Shown: positions 25,949-36,289 of the stretch, in pieces
Position numbering within the stretch: position 1 is the first letter of the stretch
Layout: the number at the start of each line of letters is the position of its first letter
Source: Methanobacterium_B sp963703015
GTDB lineage: Archaea > Methanobacteriota > Methanobacteria > Methanobacteriales > Methanobacteriaceae
Reading direction: 5' to 3'
Assembly: GCA_963703015.1 (NCBI GenBank)
Contig: OY969779.1
Location: forward strand, 1,364,001-1,428,000
Length of the DNA: 64,000 bases
The notes under the pieces: generated by a model
Database searches by the model: none
What the model was told of the DNA's origin: nothing
What the model saw: the letters and a program-made list of their open reading frames with translations, nothing else
Program-made: the position numbers and the translations under genes

Positions 25949-27013
25949 AATTTCCTTACAAAGCTGTTCCGTTCTAGCTCTAATTTCATCTATTGATTTT
26001 CCCTTTAATAATGCTGCAAACATCGCCCCTCCAGCACCTACACCTTCTTTAACAGAACCTTTAGTGTAGTTTACCAGACCTTCAGTTTTAGATTTCTCAA
26101 AGTAAGGATCAACTGCAAACACAGTTATATTCCCAATTTGTCTCGTTAAATAAATGAGATCTGAACTTTCATCTTCCGCCACAAATATTGTGGTTGCAAT
26201 GGAAAGTTTGGTGAAATCATAATCAGGCTTTAATGCCTTAATAACAGCACAAACTGCTGTCATTTGAGTTCCTCCTGCAAGAGTAATATGAATATCACTA
26301 CCCATAACAATACCTGCAACAACTGGAATCATTGGATCTCCTACTGAATCTATTGCTTTAAATGGTTCATCACTAAGATCCCCTGGTTTGTAACCAGCTG
26401 CTAGAAGCCCATCTTCAACTGTTTTGTGTTTTAGATCGTGGGGGTTCTCAGGTGTGCTCCCGCTGATCTTATGATCAACATCGTACCCTAAAGCAGTTAA
26501 AACTCCTAGAGCTGTTGTAGTCCCGGCAGGTGTGCTTTCTCCAATAATCAGATGATCTGTAATCTTCGAAAGGGTTTTTCCAAAAATTAATCCCTTGTTA
26601 AAAATTTCTTCAGAATTTAATATTGCCCTACCATTACCAATATTGCCCCCTGGTACTGCGTTAATATTAACATATGGAACATTTGGTTTGACTGCAGCCC
26701 CAGCATCAACCACCATAAATGGAATTTCCGATAGATCTAGAGAAGCTTTTGTAATAACTGCAGGTGTTGGTGCTGATCCACCATTAACAACTGTTTTTGG
26801 TATTTCAGAAAGACAAATTGGACTTCCCAATATAACCAATTCTACATCAGCAGCCGGAGTATAGTCTGTAAGTTCTGGTGTTGCCCCTGCTCCAGTTATC
26901 CCCGGAATTCTAGATGTTTCAGTGCTCGCTATAACACATAAAAATAATGAGTCCTTACCTTTTAAATTATCAATTTTATCTGATGATCCGTAACATTTAA
27001 TTGCTTCATCCAT
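25943..27013 (-). CDS. cobT: CobT-like (UPF0284/TIGR00303) phosphoribosyltransferase homologue
   Basis: Archaeal homologue of nicotinate-nucleotide:dimethylbenzimidazole phosphoribosyltransferase, which activates the lower-ligand base of cobamides. Recognised from the glycine-rich TETSRIPGITGAGATPELT start region, GESTPAGTTTALGVLTALG and LAGGTQMTAVCAVIKAL. The 356-residue length fits. The role in methanogens is inferred from homology: their cobamide carries 5-hydroxybenzimidazole, so the substrate may differ. AGGTGAGG precedes the ATG. It is one of five cobamide genes scattered in this window. Confidence 0.85.
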   Translation of the reverse strand: MDEAIKCYGSSDKIDNLKGKDSLFLCVIASTETSRIPGITGAGATPELTDYTPAADVELVILGSPICLSEIPKTVVNGGSAPTPAVITKASLDLSEIPFMVVDAGAAVKPNVPYVNINAVPGGNIGNGRAILNSEEIFNKGLIFGKTLSKITDHLIIGESTPAGTTTALGVLTALGYDVDHKISGSTPENPHDLKHKTVEDGLLAAGYKPGDLSDEPFKAIDSVGDPMIPVVAGIVMGSDIHITLAGGTQMTAVCAVIKALKPDYDFTKLSIATTIFVAEDESSDLIYLTRQIGNITVFAVDPYFEKSKTEGLVNYTKGSVKEGVGAGGAMFAALLKGKSIDEIRARTEQLCKEIF

Positions 27014-27150
27014 TGCCTCACCTTCAAAGTAGTTATTGTTATGAAATAAGATATAAGTAATGATAGCCCATTTAAACCTTAAAGAAATATAATGATGACG
27101 AATTTTAAGGAATTTGAAGAATAAAAGAGAGTACTAATTAAAGTGATTAG

Positions 27151-28782
27151 ATGATATGCATAGGAATTGAAGGTACTGCAGAAAAAACAGGAGTGGGAAT
27201 AGTTGATTCAGATGGTAACATTCTGGCATCAGCAGGCAAACCATTGATACCTGAAAAAGGTGGAATACATCCTAGAGAAGCTGCTGAACATCACGCTTCA
27301 ACCATAGTTCCCCTCATCAATGATGCATTAAACGAAAGCAGACTGTCATTGAGGGACTTGGATCTTGTGGCCTTTTCCAAAGGTCCAGGATTAGGACCTG
27401 CCCTTAGAACCGTGGCAACAGCAGCAAGAAGCCTTTCTCTAATGCTTAAAATTCCCATTGTAGGTGTAAATCACTGCATTGGCCATGTAGAAATTGGTAA
27501 GTTAACAACTGGTGCTGTTGATCCTGTAACCCTCTACGTTAGTGGCGGTAATACGCAAATAATAGCCTATGAATCTGGAAGATATCGAGTATTCGGTGAA
27601 ACCTTGGACATAGCCATGGGAAACTGTCTAGATCAATTCAGCAGATCAGTTGGACTGGGCCATCCCGGCGGTCCCAAAGTAGAAAAAATGGCTAAAAATT
27701 ATTCCAAGTACCTTAAACTCCCTTATACTGTTAAAGGTATGGATCTCTCCTTTTCTGGTCTTTTAACTGCGACCATAAGAAAATATGAATCTGGAGAATC
27801 CATTGAGGATGTATGTTACAGCCTGCAGGAAACTGCGTTTTCAATGCTGGTAGAGGTAACTGAAAGGGCCATAGCACATGCTAATAAGAGGGAAGTGATG
27901 TTGTGCGGAGGTGTTGCTGCAAATTCACGTTTAAGAGAAATGCTTGCCACCATGTCCAAGGAACATTACTGCGAATTTTACATGCCCCCAATCAAATACT
28001 GCGGCGATAATGGAGCAATGATCGCGTGGATGGGGCAGTTAATGAATAAACATGGTCTGGTGAAGGACATCAAAGACACTGGAGTCATACAGAAATACAG
28101 AACTGACCAGGTTGATGTTCCATGGATGAAAAGTGCCGGGAAATCTTTGAAATTACCCAAAAATATTCTGGAAAAGGGAGCTGAAGCCAACATTTACCCA
28201 AGTAAATGGCTTGATAATGATGTAATCATCAAAAACAGAGTTTCAAAAAGTTACAGAATACCTGAAATTGATTTAAGATTAAGAAAAAAACGAACCAAAC
28301 AAGAATCTAAATTGTTGGGGGAATCTAAGCGTTGTGGCGTTAAAACTCCATTAATCTTTGATGTGGATAAAAAGAACTTTTCAATAGTGATGGAAAAAAT
28401 AGATGGCCCAGTAGTGAAAGATGTATTAGACCAGTCAGATTCCAGCACTCTTAGAAAGATATGTGTCGAAATAGGAAAAAATCTAGCGAAATTACATAAT
28501 TGTGGTATTATACATGGAGATCTAACAAGTTCAAATCTGATTTTATGTGGGGAGTCTGTGTACTTCCTTGACTTTGGATTAGGCACCATATCTGATCTTG
28601 TGGAAGATAAGGGAGTTGATTTGCTGGTGTTTAAAAAAGCTATTTCAGGCGTTCATAACGATATTTCAGATGAATGTATGAGATACATACTCAAAGGATA
28701 TGAAAATGCTGATGATTTTAATGCAGTAACTAAAAAAGTAGCTGAAATAGAGAATAGAGGACGTTACACCAGAAGTGATTAA
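27151..28782 (+). CDS. Kae1-Bud32 fusion (KEOPS complex, tRNA t6A synthesis)
   Basis: Bifunctional subunit of the KEOPS complex that makes N6-threonylcarbamoyl-adenosine at tRNA position 37. The N-terminal 325 residues are Kae1: ASKHA fold (CIGIEGTAEKTGVGI), the metal-binding His pair in GVNHCIGHVEIG, and YVSGGNTQ. From about residue 335 follows Bud32, a small atypical kinase/ATPase with HGDLTSSNLI as catalytic loop and FLDFGLG as the DFG-type motif. The fusion is known in several archaea. GTGATT precedes the ATG. It heads a run of same-strand genes with the XTP pyrophosphatase, rpS15, RecJ-like and PMDh. Confidence 0.96.
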   Translation: MICIGIEGTAEKTGVGIVDSDGNILASAGKPLIPEKGGIHPREAAEHHASTIVPLINDALNESRLSLRDLDLVAFSKGPGLGPALRTVATAARSLSLMLKIPIVGVNHCIGHVEIGKLTTGAVDPVTLYVSGGNTQIIAYESGRYRVFGETLDIAMGNCLDQFSRSVGLGHPGGPKVEKMAKNYSKYLKLPYTVKGMDLSFSGLLTATIRKYESGESIEDVCYSLQETAFSMLVEVTERAIAHANKREVMLCGGVAANSRLREMLATMSKEHYCEFYMPPIKYCGDNGAMIAWMGQLMNKHGLVKDIKDTGVIQKYRTDQVDVPWMKSAGKSLKLPKNILEKGAEANIYPSKWLDNDVIIKNRVSKSYRIPEIDLRLRKKRTKQESKLLGESKRCGVKTPLIFDVDKKNFSIVMEKIDGPVVKDVLDQSDSSTLRKICVEIGKNLAKLHNCGIIHGDLTSSNLILCGESVYFLDFGLGTISDLVEDKGVDLLVFKKAISGVHNDISDECMRYILKGYENADDFNAVTKKVAEIENRGRYTRSD

Positions 28783-28809
28783 TAAAAAATTTGGTGATGG
28801 TGACATGAA

Positions 28810-29370
28810 ATGAAGATAACATTTATAACTGGTAACCAACACAAAGTAAAAGAAGCCAGAGGTATCTTTGATAACTTTGGAATCGAACTGGAACATGTAG
28901 ACTTTGGCTACCCAGAAATCCAAGGAGATCTGGTAGATGTAGCAAAGTTCGGTGCTAAACATGTAGCTGTGCGTCTTGGCAAGCCAGTGATAGTAGAAGA
29001 CGCTGGAATTTTCATTAAATCCCTCAAATGGTTTCCGGGAACATATTCATCATATGTTCAAGATACTATCGGAAATGAGGGCATATTGAAACTAATGAGT
29101 GATAATTTAGACAGATATGCCGAATTCAGGTCGGCTGTTGGGTTCTGCACCCCCAAAACCGAGCCCGAGATTTTTTTAGGCACTGTCAGTGGAATAATAG
29201 GTAACTCAGAGCAGGGTGAAAATGGTTTTGCATACGATCCCTTATTTATCCCAGAAGGATATTCAGAATCCTTTGGAGAACTGAGTACTAACGAGAAAAA
29301 TAAATTTTCACACCGCAGAAATTCACTTGAAAAGTTTGCAATATGGTATAAAGATTATGTAGGTGATTAA
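28810..29370 (+). CDS. XTP/dITP pyrophosphatase (HAM1/RdgB family)
   Basis: Cleans the nucleotide pool by hydrolysing non-canonical purine triphosphates such as XTP, ITP and dITP to monophosphates. The N-terminal ITFITGNQHKVKEA is the family signature, with VEDAGIFI and a C-terminal FSHRRNSLEKFA. It is 186 residues, a normal length. GGTGAC lies upstream of the ATG. The stop is immediately followed by the rpS15 ATG, and the rpS15 ribosome binding site is inside this gene, so the two are tightly coupled. Confidence 0.95.
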   Translation: MKITFITGNQHKVKEARGIFDNFGIELEHVDFGYPEIQGDLVDVAKFGAKHVAVRLGKPVIVEDAGIFIKSLKWFPGTYSSYVQDTIGNEGILKLMSDNLDRYAEFRSAVGFCTPKTEPEIFLGTVSGIIGNSEQGENGFAYDPLFIPEGYSESFGELSTNEKNKFSHRRNSLEKFAIWYKDYVGD

Positions 29371-29772
29371 ATGGCAGCAAAACCTGAATGGACAGAATAT
29401 TCAAACGAAGAAATTGAAGAATTAATATTAAAACTCAGAAAAGAGGGAAAATCAACGAGTGTAATTGGAGTTATACTCCGAGATCAGTACGGAATTCCTG
29501 ATGTTAAAACCGTGACCGGATTAAAAATTACAGCAGTACTAGAAAAACACGGACAAACAGAAGAATACCCTGAAGAACTCATCAATCTCATAAAAAAAGC
29601 AGTTAACATAAGGGACCACTTAGAAGAAAATCCAAAGGACCTACACACCAAGAGAGGCCTGAGGATTATCGAATCCAAAATCAGAAGACTAGTCAGATAT
29701 TATGTAAGGGAAGGTGTGCTCCCTGAAGGTTGGAGATATGATCCAAAAACAGCAGCACTCCTTGTTAAATAA
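29371..29772 (+). CDS. rps15: Small ribosomal subunit protein uS15
   Basis: Binds 16S rRNA in the platform of the small subunit. It has the archaeal/eukaryotic N-terminal extension (PEWTEYSNEEIEELILKL and GVILRDQYGIP) before the core uS15 helices (LHTKRGLRIIESKIRRLVRYY). The 133-residue length is archaeal. GGTGATT lies within the end of the upstream gene. The next gene starts inside this one, so expression of the two is linked. Confidence 0.97.
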   Translation: MAAKPEWTEYSNEEIEELILKLRKEGKSTSVIGVILRDQYGIPDVKTVTGLKITAVLEKHGQTEEYPEELINLIKKAVNIRDHLEENPKDLHTKRGLRIIESKIRRLVRYYVREGVLPEGWRYDPKTAALLVK

Positions 29773-31099
29773 GGCCGAAGAAGCCTGCGAATTACTAGGC
29801 AGGCATCTTGATCAGGATCATGTTGTGAGAATTATTTCTCACAACGATGCTGATGGAATTTCCGCTGCAGGTGTAATGTGCAATGCAGTAGCCAAACAGG
29901 AAGGAAAATTCCATGTCACTATAATACCCAGATTAAAGGATGAAAATATAGCTAAATTCCTGAAAGAAAAATATAAATTGTTTATTTTCTGCGATATGGG
30001 AAGTGGCAATCTTAAAGGTATTAAAAGAATTAAGGGTGATGTGATCATCGCAGATCATCATCAGACCATTGATTCTAAAGAAGAATTATCAGATTCAATT
30101 GTACATGTAAATCCACACCTCTATGAATTAGATGGAACAAAGGATGTTAGTGGTTCAGGAGTGTCTTACTTAACTGTCAGACCAATGGGATGTGAAAATC
30201 TTGCAGGATTGGCATTGGTTGGTGCATTCGGAGATATGCAATACAAAGATGGATTCACCGGTGTCAACAAAATGATACAAGACGATGGTGTGGACTCTGG
30301 AAACATCGAAATACGGGAAGACCTCAAAATTGCTTACAGATCGAATGAACCCCTTTACAAAGCTTTATCCTACACCATAAATCCTGTTCTTAAAGGAATC
30401 TCAGGAGATGAAGAAGGAGCTGTGACATTCCTAGAAAAAATAGGCATCTCATATGGAATCAAATTCACAGAACTGAGCAACGAAGAAAAGGACATTTTGA
30501 AGACAGAACTGGTCAAGATTAATCCAAAAATATTTGGAAATGTTTTCACCATTCCATCTGAAGTTCCAGAATTAACCAATCTCGAAGAATATTCCAACAT
30601 ACTAGATGCATGTGGAAAAAATAAAAAACAGGGAATTGGGCTCAGCATTTGTATCGGAGACAGAAATGATTCAATACAAGAGGCTCAGAAACTGGTTAAA
30701 AGTTACAGAGAAGACCTGGTACATGGAATTGGATGGATTAGAAAAGAAGGGTCCGTGATTCAAGATAATATCCAATACATTTACACCGAAGAAAAGCGGA
30801 AAAAACGTATAATGGGTACTCTTTCTAGTATAGGCCTTGATCTTGAGATTTTAGATCCCGGCAAACCTGTATTGGCCATGTCAAGAATGGATAACATCAT
30901 CAAAGTATCTGGAAGAACTACCACAGAAATGACTGAAATGGGTGTTAATTTAGGATATGCATTAGAAAATGCATCTAAAAGTTTTAATGGCTCAGGCGGA
31001 GGACATAATATTGCAGCCGGTGCCGTGGTTCCATACAGAGAAATGGATAACTTCCTGAATCTGGTGGATGAAATAGTAAGGACACAGTTAAATTCCTAA
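29738..31099 (+). CDS. DHH-family phosphoesterase, RecJ-like single-strand exonuclease
   Basis: Archaeal RecJ-like protein of the DHH/DHHA1 superfamily (GAN/RecJ2 type) that degrades single-stranded nucleic acid and in some archaea associates with the CMG replisome. It has SHNDADGISAAGVM (motif I), IADHHQ (DHH) and C-terminal DHHA1 with GGGHNIAAGA. The start at 29738 follows a GGAG two bases away and overlaps rpS15 by 35 bases; upstream in-frame ATG at 29714 and a TTG near 29762 are alternatives. With the start at 29738 it has 453 residues. The overlap implies co-translation with rpS15. Confidence 0.87.
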   Translation: MIQKQQHSLLNKAEEACELLGRHLDQDHVVRIISHNDADGISAAGVMCNAVAKQEGKFHVTIIPRLKDENIAKFLKEKYKLFIFCDMGSGNLKGIKRIKGDVIIADHHQTIDSKEELSDSIVHVNPHLYELDGTKDVSGSGVSYLTVRPMGCENLAGLALVGAFGDMQYKDGFTGVNKMIQDDGVDSGNIEIREDLKIAYRSNEPLYKALSYTINPVLKGISGDEEGAVTFLEKIGISYGIKFTELSNEEKDILKTELVKINPKIFGNVFTIPSEVPELTNLEEYSNILDACGKNKKQGIGLSICIGDRNDSIQEAQKLVKSYREDLVHGIGWIRKEGSVIQDNIQYIYTEEKRKKRIMGTLSSIGLDLEILDPGKPVLAMSRMDNIIKVSGRTTTEMTEMGVNLGYALENASKSFNGSGGGHNIAAGAVVPYREMDNFLNLVDEIVRTQLNS

Positions 31100-31127
31100 T
31101 TAGATAAAATAAACTAAAAGTGATTCT

Positions 31128-32318
31128 ATGCACTTGACAAAAGAAGAAGAAAGGATGTATGAAGGAGAGGAAGGTTCTGCTGTTGCAAAATCCATGGAAA
31201 TATTAGTGGCATTGGGTGATATCTACGGTGCAGAAAAACTGGTCAGTATCAGTTCAGCACAGATATCTGGAGTGTCTTATAAAACCATTGGCGATGCAGG
31301 ACTGGAATATCTTCAAGAACTTTCAGTAGATGCCCATGTAAGGGTTCCATCAACATTGAACCCTGCAGGTGTTGATTTGGAGATCTGGAAGGAACTTGGA
31401 TTTTCTGAAGAATTCACCCTAAAACAACAGGCAATTGTGGAGGCCTACCAAAAAATGGGTGTCTCAACCACTTGCACATGTACACCTTATCTTGTTGGGA
31501 ATGTGCCAACATTAGGATCACATATTGCATGGTCAGAATCATCGGCTGTTTGCTATGGCAATTCCGTGCTTGGAGCTAGAACAAATCGTGAAGGCGGCCC
31601 TGGAGCATTATCAGCAGCCATATGTGGTAGGACCGCAGAATATGGATATCATTTAGCTGAAGCCAGGAAACCTGTTTTGGTTGTGGATGTTGATACGATA
31701 ATTCAAGGATCAGATTACGGTGCACTTGGATATCTTGTTGGGAACAAAGTTGGAGGAGGAGTACCCTACTTCAAGTTTAAAAATCAGCCTGGAACAGACC
31801 AGCTTAAATGGTTGGGAGCTGCACTTGCGTCTTCAGGTTCTGTTGCATTGTATCATGTTGAAAATGTAACTCCAGAAAGTTCATGGGCTAAACAATATAC
31901 TCTAAACGAAGAAATTGAAACAATTTCCATAGGAAGAGAAGATATTAATGAAACCCGAGCTACCCTAACAACATCAGATGAAAAACCTGACCTGATATGT
32001 GTTGGATGTCCCCATGCTTCACTCGAAGAAATTAAAAAGGTTGCAGATCTGTTAGAAGGACGAAAAATCAAAAATATGGTTTGGGTATGTACATCAATCT
32101 CAATTAAGGCAGCTTCAGATAGAATGGGTTACACTAAAACCATAGAAAATGCTGGTGGAAAGCTAGTTTGTGACACATGCATGGTAGTTGCACCTGTTGA
32201 ACAACTAGAATACAAAGTGGTGGGTGTGGATTCAGCCAAAGCAGCTAATTACGTCCCGAACATGTGCGGACTAGATGTAGTTTACAACGAACTGGAAAAT
32301 TTAATAATTTACAAATAA
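31128..32318 (+). CDS. Phosphomevalonate dehydratase large subunit (aconitase X)
   Basis: Large subunit of the aconitase-X-type enzyme that dehydrates 5-phosphomevalonate to trans-anhydromevalonate 5-phosphate in the archaeal mevalonate pathway to isoprenoid lipids. It has the Fe-S site cysteines in TTCTCTPY and AAICGRTAEYG, plus ARTNREGGPGALSAA in the active site. The 396-residue length fits the large subunit alone; the small subunit (DUF126) is not in the window. GTGATT precedes the ATG. It may continue the transcript begun at the Kae1-Bud32 gene. Confidence 0.88.
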   Translation: MHLTKEEERMYEGEEGSAVAKSMEILVALGDIYGAEKLVSISSAQISGVSYKTIGDAGLEYLQELSVDAHVRVPSTLNPAGVDLEIWKELGFSEEFTLKQQAIVEAYQKMGVSTTCTCTPYLVGNVPTLGSHIAWSESSAVCYGNSVLGARTNREGGPGALSAAICGRTAEYGYHLAEARKPVLVVDVDTIIQGSDYGALGYLVGNKVGGGVPYFKFKNQPGTDQLKWLGAALASSGSVALYHVENVTPESSWAKQYTLNEEIETISIGREDINETRATLTTSDEKPDLICVGCPHASLEEIKKVADLLEGRKIKNMVWVCTSISIKAASDRMGYTKTIENAGGKLVCDTCMVVAPVEQLEYKVVGVDSAKAANYVPNMCGLDVVYNELENLIIYK

Positions 32319-32682
32319 TTATTTTTTAAAAATTGACTTAACTTTTTTTATTGTAATGTGTCCAATCCTAGTTATTCCCTATTTTAGTAATTTTTTATTT
32401 GATTTTAGCAACATCAATGTTCAATTAGTTTTAATGCATTTAGATGGTTTTTTGTTAGGTTTATGGTACCAACAAATTTAAATATTTTACCAAAGAAGAT
32501 ATATTAACGTTTTTAGTTTACTGCAACGATGATAATTCATTATTTTGCACAATAAACCCTAAACTAATATTAACATCTAATTTAAATGATACAATCCAGT
32601 TTATTCCGTTTAAATTATTGGTACATTATGTATTTTTGAGATTTATAAAAATTGACTGATAAAGTAGCAGGGGAGTTAATTT
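32319..32682. other. 364-base AT-rich gap
   Basis: No gene is seen. T-rich tracts right after the upstream stop (32323-32353) suit termination. A TATA-like TTTATAAAAA near 32642-32651 is well placed for the following HAD gene, implying a short leader that carries its GGGGAG ribosome binding site. Nothing else stands out. Confidence 0.4.
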
Positions 32683-33585
32683 ATGAGTGAAAATAAACTA
32701 AAAAGTTGGAATGATGGGTTAATTAAACAATCCATACTCGATTTTCTAGAATCATCTGTAGAGAGTGGTCCATCTTTCATCAAACCCGAAGACAGAATTG
32801 CTAGTTTCGACTACGATGGAACAATAAGTATAGAAAAACCAGCTCCGGCACAGATTCTCTATTTAGTTTCGACTCTAATTTCAAAAGCCGAACAATATCC
32901 GCATTTAAAAAATATAGAACCTTATAAGAGTATTTTTGAGATAGAAGATAATGTTAAAGTAATGAGTGAAGAAGAAAAACCCAGATTAGTTAAATTAATG
33001 GCAGAAGCCTATGCTAATTGGAGTTATGGACAAACTCCTGAAGAGTATGAATCTGATGTGACAAATTTTTTCAAAAAATCAAAACAAGAAAAGTTTGGGG
33101 TTTGTTACACTGATTTGATATACAAACCAATGTTAGAACTTTTTGAGCTTTTAAAAGAATATGAATACAGGATTTTTTTATGCACAGGTAGTGGTCGTGA
33201 ATTTATTCGTACAATATCAGAGAGAACATTTAACATTCCTAAAGAGAACATAATAGGCACCACTGAGATTTATGAATACTACAATGGGGAATTACGTAAA
33301 GTGAAAGAACCATTTAAGCAAATTGTAGTGGGTCCTGGTAAGGTTGAACATATATTCACCAGAACTGGACGTTTACCTACATTTGCAGCTGGTAACTCCA
33401 ATGGGGATATTGAAATGTTAGAATCCGCCAAATTCAAATTATTAGTCAATCATGATGATGATAAACGTGAATATGCTTACCAACTCGGCGCTGAAAAATT
33501 ACTTCAAACTGCCTTTGAAAATAATTACACTGTTGTGAGTATGAAAAATGATTGGAAAGAGATTTTCAATGACAAGTTCGACTGA
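32683..33585 (+). CDS. HAD-superfamily phosphatase
   Basis: A 300-residue haloacid-dehalogenase-fold hydrolase. The nucleophile motif I is SFDYDGT (Asp43 and Asp45), motif II is LCTGSGRE, and the C-terminal metal-binding motif is GNSNGDIEML. A helical cap of about 110 residues lies between motifs I and II. It most resembles phosphoserine-phosphatase-like HAD proteins. The substrate cannot be named. GGGGAG lies upstream of the ATG. It stands alone between two AT-rich gaps, with no functional partner. Confidence 0.8.
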   Translation: MSENKLKSWNDGLIKQSILDFLESSVESGPSFIKPEDRIASFDYDGTISIEKPAPAQILYLVSTLISKAEQYPHLKNIEPYKSIFEIEDNVKVMSEEEKPRLVKLMAEAYANWSYGQTPEEYESDVTNFFKKSKQEKFGVCYTDLIYKPMLELFELLKEYEYRIFLCTGSGREFIRTISERTFNIPKENIIGTTEIYEYYNGELRKVKEPFKQIVVGPGKVEHIFTRTGRLPTFAAGNSNGDIEMLESAKFKLLVNHDDDKREYAYQLGAEKLLQTAFENNYTVVSMKNDWKEIFNDKFD

Positions 33586-33883
33586 AATTCATACATCTAA
33601 ATAATTTTTTTTATATTCGAGTTAGATTTGACAGTTAAATGCATTATACTACCTTTTTTTAATTGACTGCGGCTTTATATTTATTTTTATTCAGGATCCC
33701 ATGGAATTTCAATGTTAATATGGACACTTTGTTGAACAATTAATTATTGATATCTGGTGTCAATCTTGCCAACAAATTATACCTAGGATTACCATTTAAA
33801 TTATGATATAGTAATGAATAAAAATAATATTCAATAAATGAATCAGATTAGTTAAAAAAAATCAGTGCATTAACGGTAAAAAA

Positions 33884-36196
33884 ATGGTTACAAAAAAAAC
33901 TGAAAATGAGGTCCAACCTTCAAAGAAAAAGGTAGAATGGATACAGCATCCTCTGATTAAACCTGAAAAAATAGAATCTAGACTTTATCAACAAGTATTA
34001 GCTGCAGATGTGCTGAAAAATGGTAACACATTGATAGTTGCTCCTACAGCTTTGGGAAAAACCATAGTGGCTGCTTTGGTTTCTGCTGAAAGATTAAAAA
34101 CCTTTGAAAATTCTAAGATTTTGGTTCTTGCACCTAGCAAACCCCTAGTTATTCAACATGAAGAAAGTTTCAGAGAATTTTTAAAAACCAGTGTGAGTTC
34201 TTTGACAGGATCCATAAAACCTGCAGAACGTGTTAAACTATGGAATAATTCACAAATTATTTGCGCAACTCCCCAAACTGTGGAATCTGACATAATTTCT
34301 TCAAGGTACGATCTCAAAAATGTTTCTCTCATAGTCTTTGATGAGTGTCATAGGGGAGTTGGATCCTATTCCTACGTATACTTAGCTGATAAGTACATGA
34401 AAGAAGCTAAAAATCCATTAGTACTGGGACTCACTGCATCTCCAGGTTGGAATGAGGATAAAATACAAGAAGTGTGCCAAAATCTTTACATTAAGGAAGT
34501 TGAAATTAAATCTGAAGACGATTCTGATGTTGAACCATATTTCAACCCCGTGGAAGTTAAATGGATTAAAACAGAGTTAAATCAAGAACTTAAAGATATT
34601 AAAACGCATTTGGAGAAGACCCTTAAGGCCAGATTAACAACTCTAAAAAAAATGGGGGTCATAAGTTCAATTTCCAATGTAAGTAAAAAAGATGTTTTAA
34701 AAGCTAAGGGCCGGGCTCAAAAACGTATAGGGGTGAGCCTTCACCCACCACAGAAATGTTTCCTTGCAGTTTCAATCTTGACTGCTGTGATAAATATTCA
34801 ACATTCTGTTGAATTACTAGAAACCCAAGGCACAATTCCTCTGCAGAAATACATAGAAAGGTTAAAGAAAAAGAAAACAAAGGCAGCAAAAGGTCTTTTA
34901 AATGATGCTGAATTTCAAATGGCTATGGGGCTTGTTGATAAAGCTGTTGAAAATGGAGTTGACCACCCCAAACTCAAACGTTTAATGGAAATATTGAAAA
35001 AAGAATTGAAAAATTCAAATTCAAGGATAATAATATTTACACAATTCAGAGATTCTGTTGAGAACATTTACCAACACTGCATGGAAAAGAACATAAACGC
35101 AGTTAAATTTTATGGCCAAGCATCCAGGGAAAATGAAAAAGGATTAACCCAAAAAAAGCAGAAAGAAATCATTAAATCCTTCAAAAATGGAGAATATGAT
35201 GTTCTTATATCTACCAGTGTTGCTGAAGAAGGAATTGACATACCTTCAGTTGATCTGGTTGTACTCTACGAACCTGTTCCATCAGAAATACGAATGATAC
35301 AAAGGAGAGGTAGAACAGGACGAAAAAATAGGGGTAAAATGTTCATCTTAATAACAAAGGGAACAAGAGATGAATCATATTACTGGTCCAGTATTAACAA
35401 GGAAAAACAAATGAAAAAACAGCTCAATAAAAATTTTAATAAAGAATTAACTGATTTTAGACCAGTGCAAACTAATACAAACTCCGAAGATGCAGAAAAA
35501 CCAGCAGATGAAAATCGACCCATAATATACGCAGATTCAAGAGAGGGTAGTTCGAGAGTTTTAAGAGAATTAGAACGACTTAATGTTGATATCAAAGTTA
35601 AAAGTCTTGCAGTGGCCGACTATCAAGTAAGTGATGATGTTGCAATTGAAAGAAAAACCAACTCAGATTTCGTAAGCTCCATAATGGATAAAAGACTTCA
35701 TAAGCAGGCAAAAGAACTGGTGGATAACTTTAAAAAGCCAGTTATTATAATTGAAGGTTCTGAATTCTACTCAGGATTTATACATCCAAATGCTGTTAGG
35801 GGAGCATTAGCATCCATTGCAGTTGATTTTGGAATACCAATAATACCAACCAGATCACCGGAAGATACTGCTGCCATGATAAACAGAATAGCAATACGGG
35901 AACAAACCCATGAAAGATCAGATATTCAGATCAGAACTGAGAAAAAACCCCTGACAACATGGGAGCAACAGATATTCATAGTTGAATCATTGCCAAATAT
36001 AGGCCCAGTAACTGCTAGAAAACTTTTAGAAGAATTTAAAACAGTTAGAAGAGTGATAAATGCTTCTGAAGAAGAACTTAAAAAAGTTGATGGCATTGGA
36101 GATAAAATCGCTAAAAATATTATAAGAGTGGTGGATTCAGGATTTAAAACACTTAAAAGCGAGAAATATCTTAAACTTGATTTGGAGAATTCTTAA
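33884..36196 (+). CDS. hef: Hef, archaeal fork-structure helicase/nuclease
   Basis: Bifunctional protein for stalled replication forks. The N-terminal half is a superfamily 2 helicase: Walker A region APTALGKTI, DECH box in FDECHRG, and motif VI QRRGRTGR. The C-terminal part is an ERCC4/XPF nuclease with the catalytic AIERKTNSDF motif, then two helix-hairpin-helix motifs (LPNIGPVTARKLL, VDGIGDKIAKNI). At 770 residues it has the full Hef layout. It sits 3 kb from the origin beside cdc6, in keeping with a replication role. The region just upstream (33586-33883) is AT-rich with no gene. Confidence 0.95.
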   Translation: MVTKKTENEVQPSKKKVEWIQHPLIKPEKIESRLYQQVLAADVLKNGNTLIVAPTALGKTIVAALVSAERLKTFENSKILVLAPSKPLVIQHEESFREFLKTSVSSLTGSIKPAERVKLWNNSQIICATPQTVESDIISSRYDLKNVSLIVFDECHRGVGSYSYVYLADKYMKEAKNPLVLGLTASPGWNEDKIQEVCQNLYIKEVEIKSEDDSDVEPYFNPVEVKWIKTELNQELKDIKTHLEKTLKARLTTLKKMGVISSISNVSKKDVLKAKGRAQKRIGVSLHPPQKCFLAVSILTAVINIQHSVELLETQGTIPLQKYIERLKKKKTKAAKGLLNDAEFQMAMGLVDKAVENGVDHPKLKRLMEILKKELKNSNSRIIIFTQFRDSVENIYQHCMEKNINAVKFYGQASRENEKGLTQKKQKEIIKSFKNGEYDVLISTSVAEEGIDIPSVDLVVLYEPVPSEIRMIQRRGRTGRKNRGKMFILITKGTRDESYYWSSINKEKQMKKQLNKNFNKELTDFRPVQTNTNSEDAEKPADENRPIIYADSREGSSRVLRELERLNVDIKVKSLAVADYQVSDDVAIERKTNSDFVSSIMDKRLHKQAKELVDNFKKPVIIIEGSEFYSGFIHPNAVRGALASIAVDFGIPIIPTRSPEDTAAMINRIAIREQTHERSDIQIRTEKKPLTTWEQQIFIVESLPNIGPVTARKLLEEFKTVRRVINASEEELKKVDGIGDKIAKNIIRVVDSGFKTLKSEKYLKLDLENS

Positions 36197-36289
36197 TTCA
36201 ATAAAATAGTATTTCAGAGTTGTGTTTAACAATTAGAATAATATTAGAACAATTTAACAAATATTAATAAAAAATTTTCGGGTGATTAT

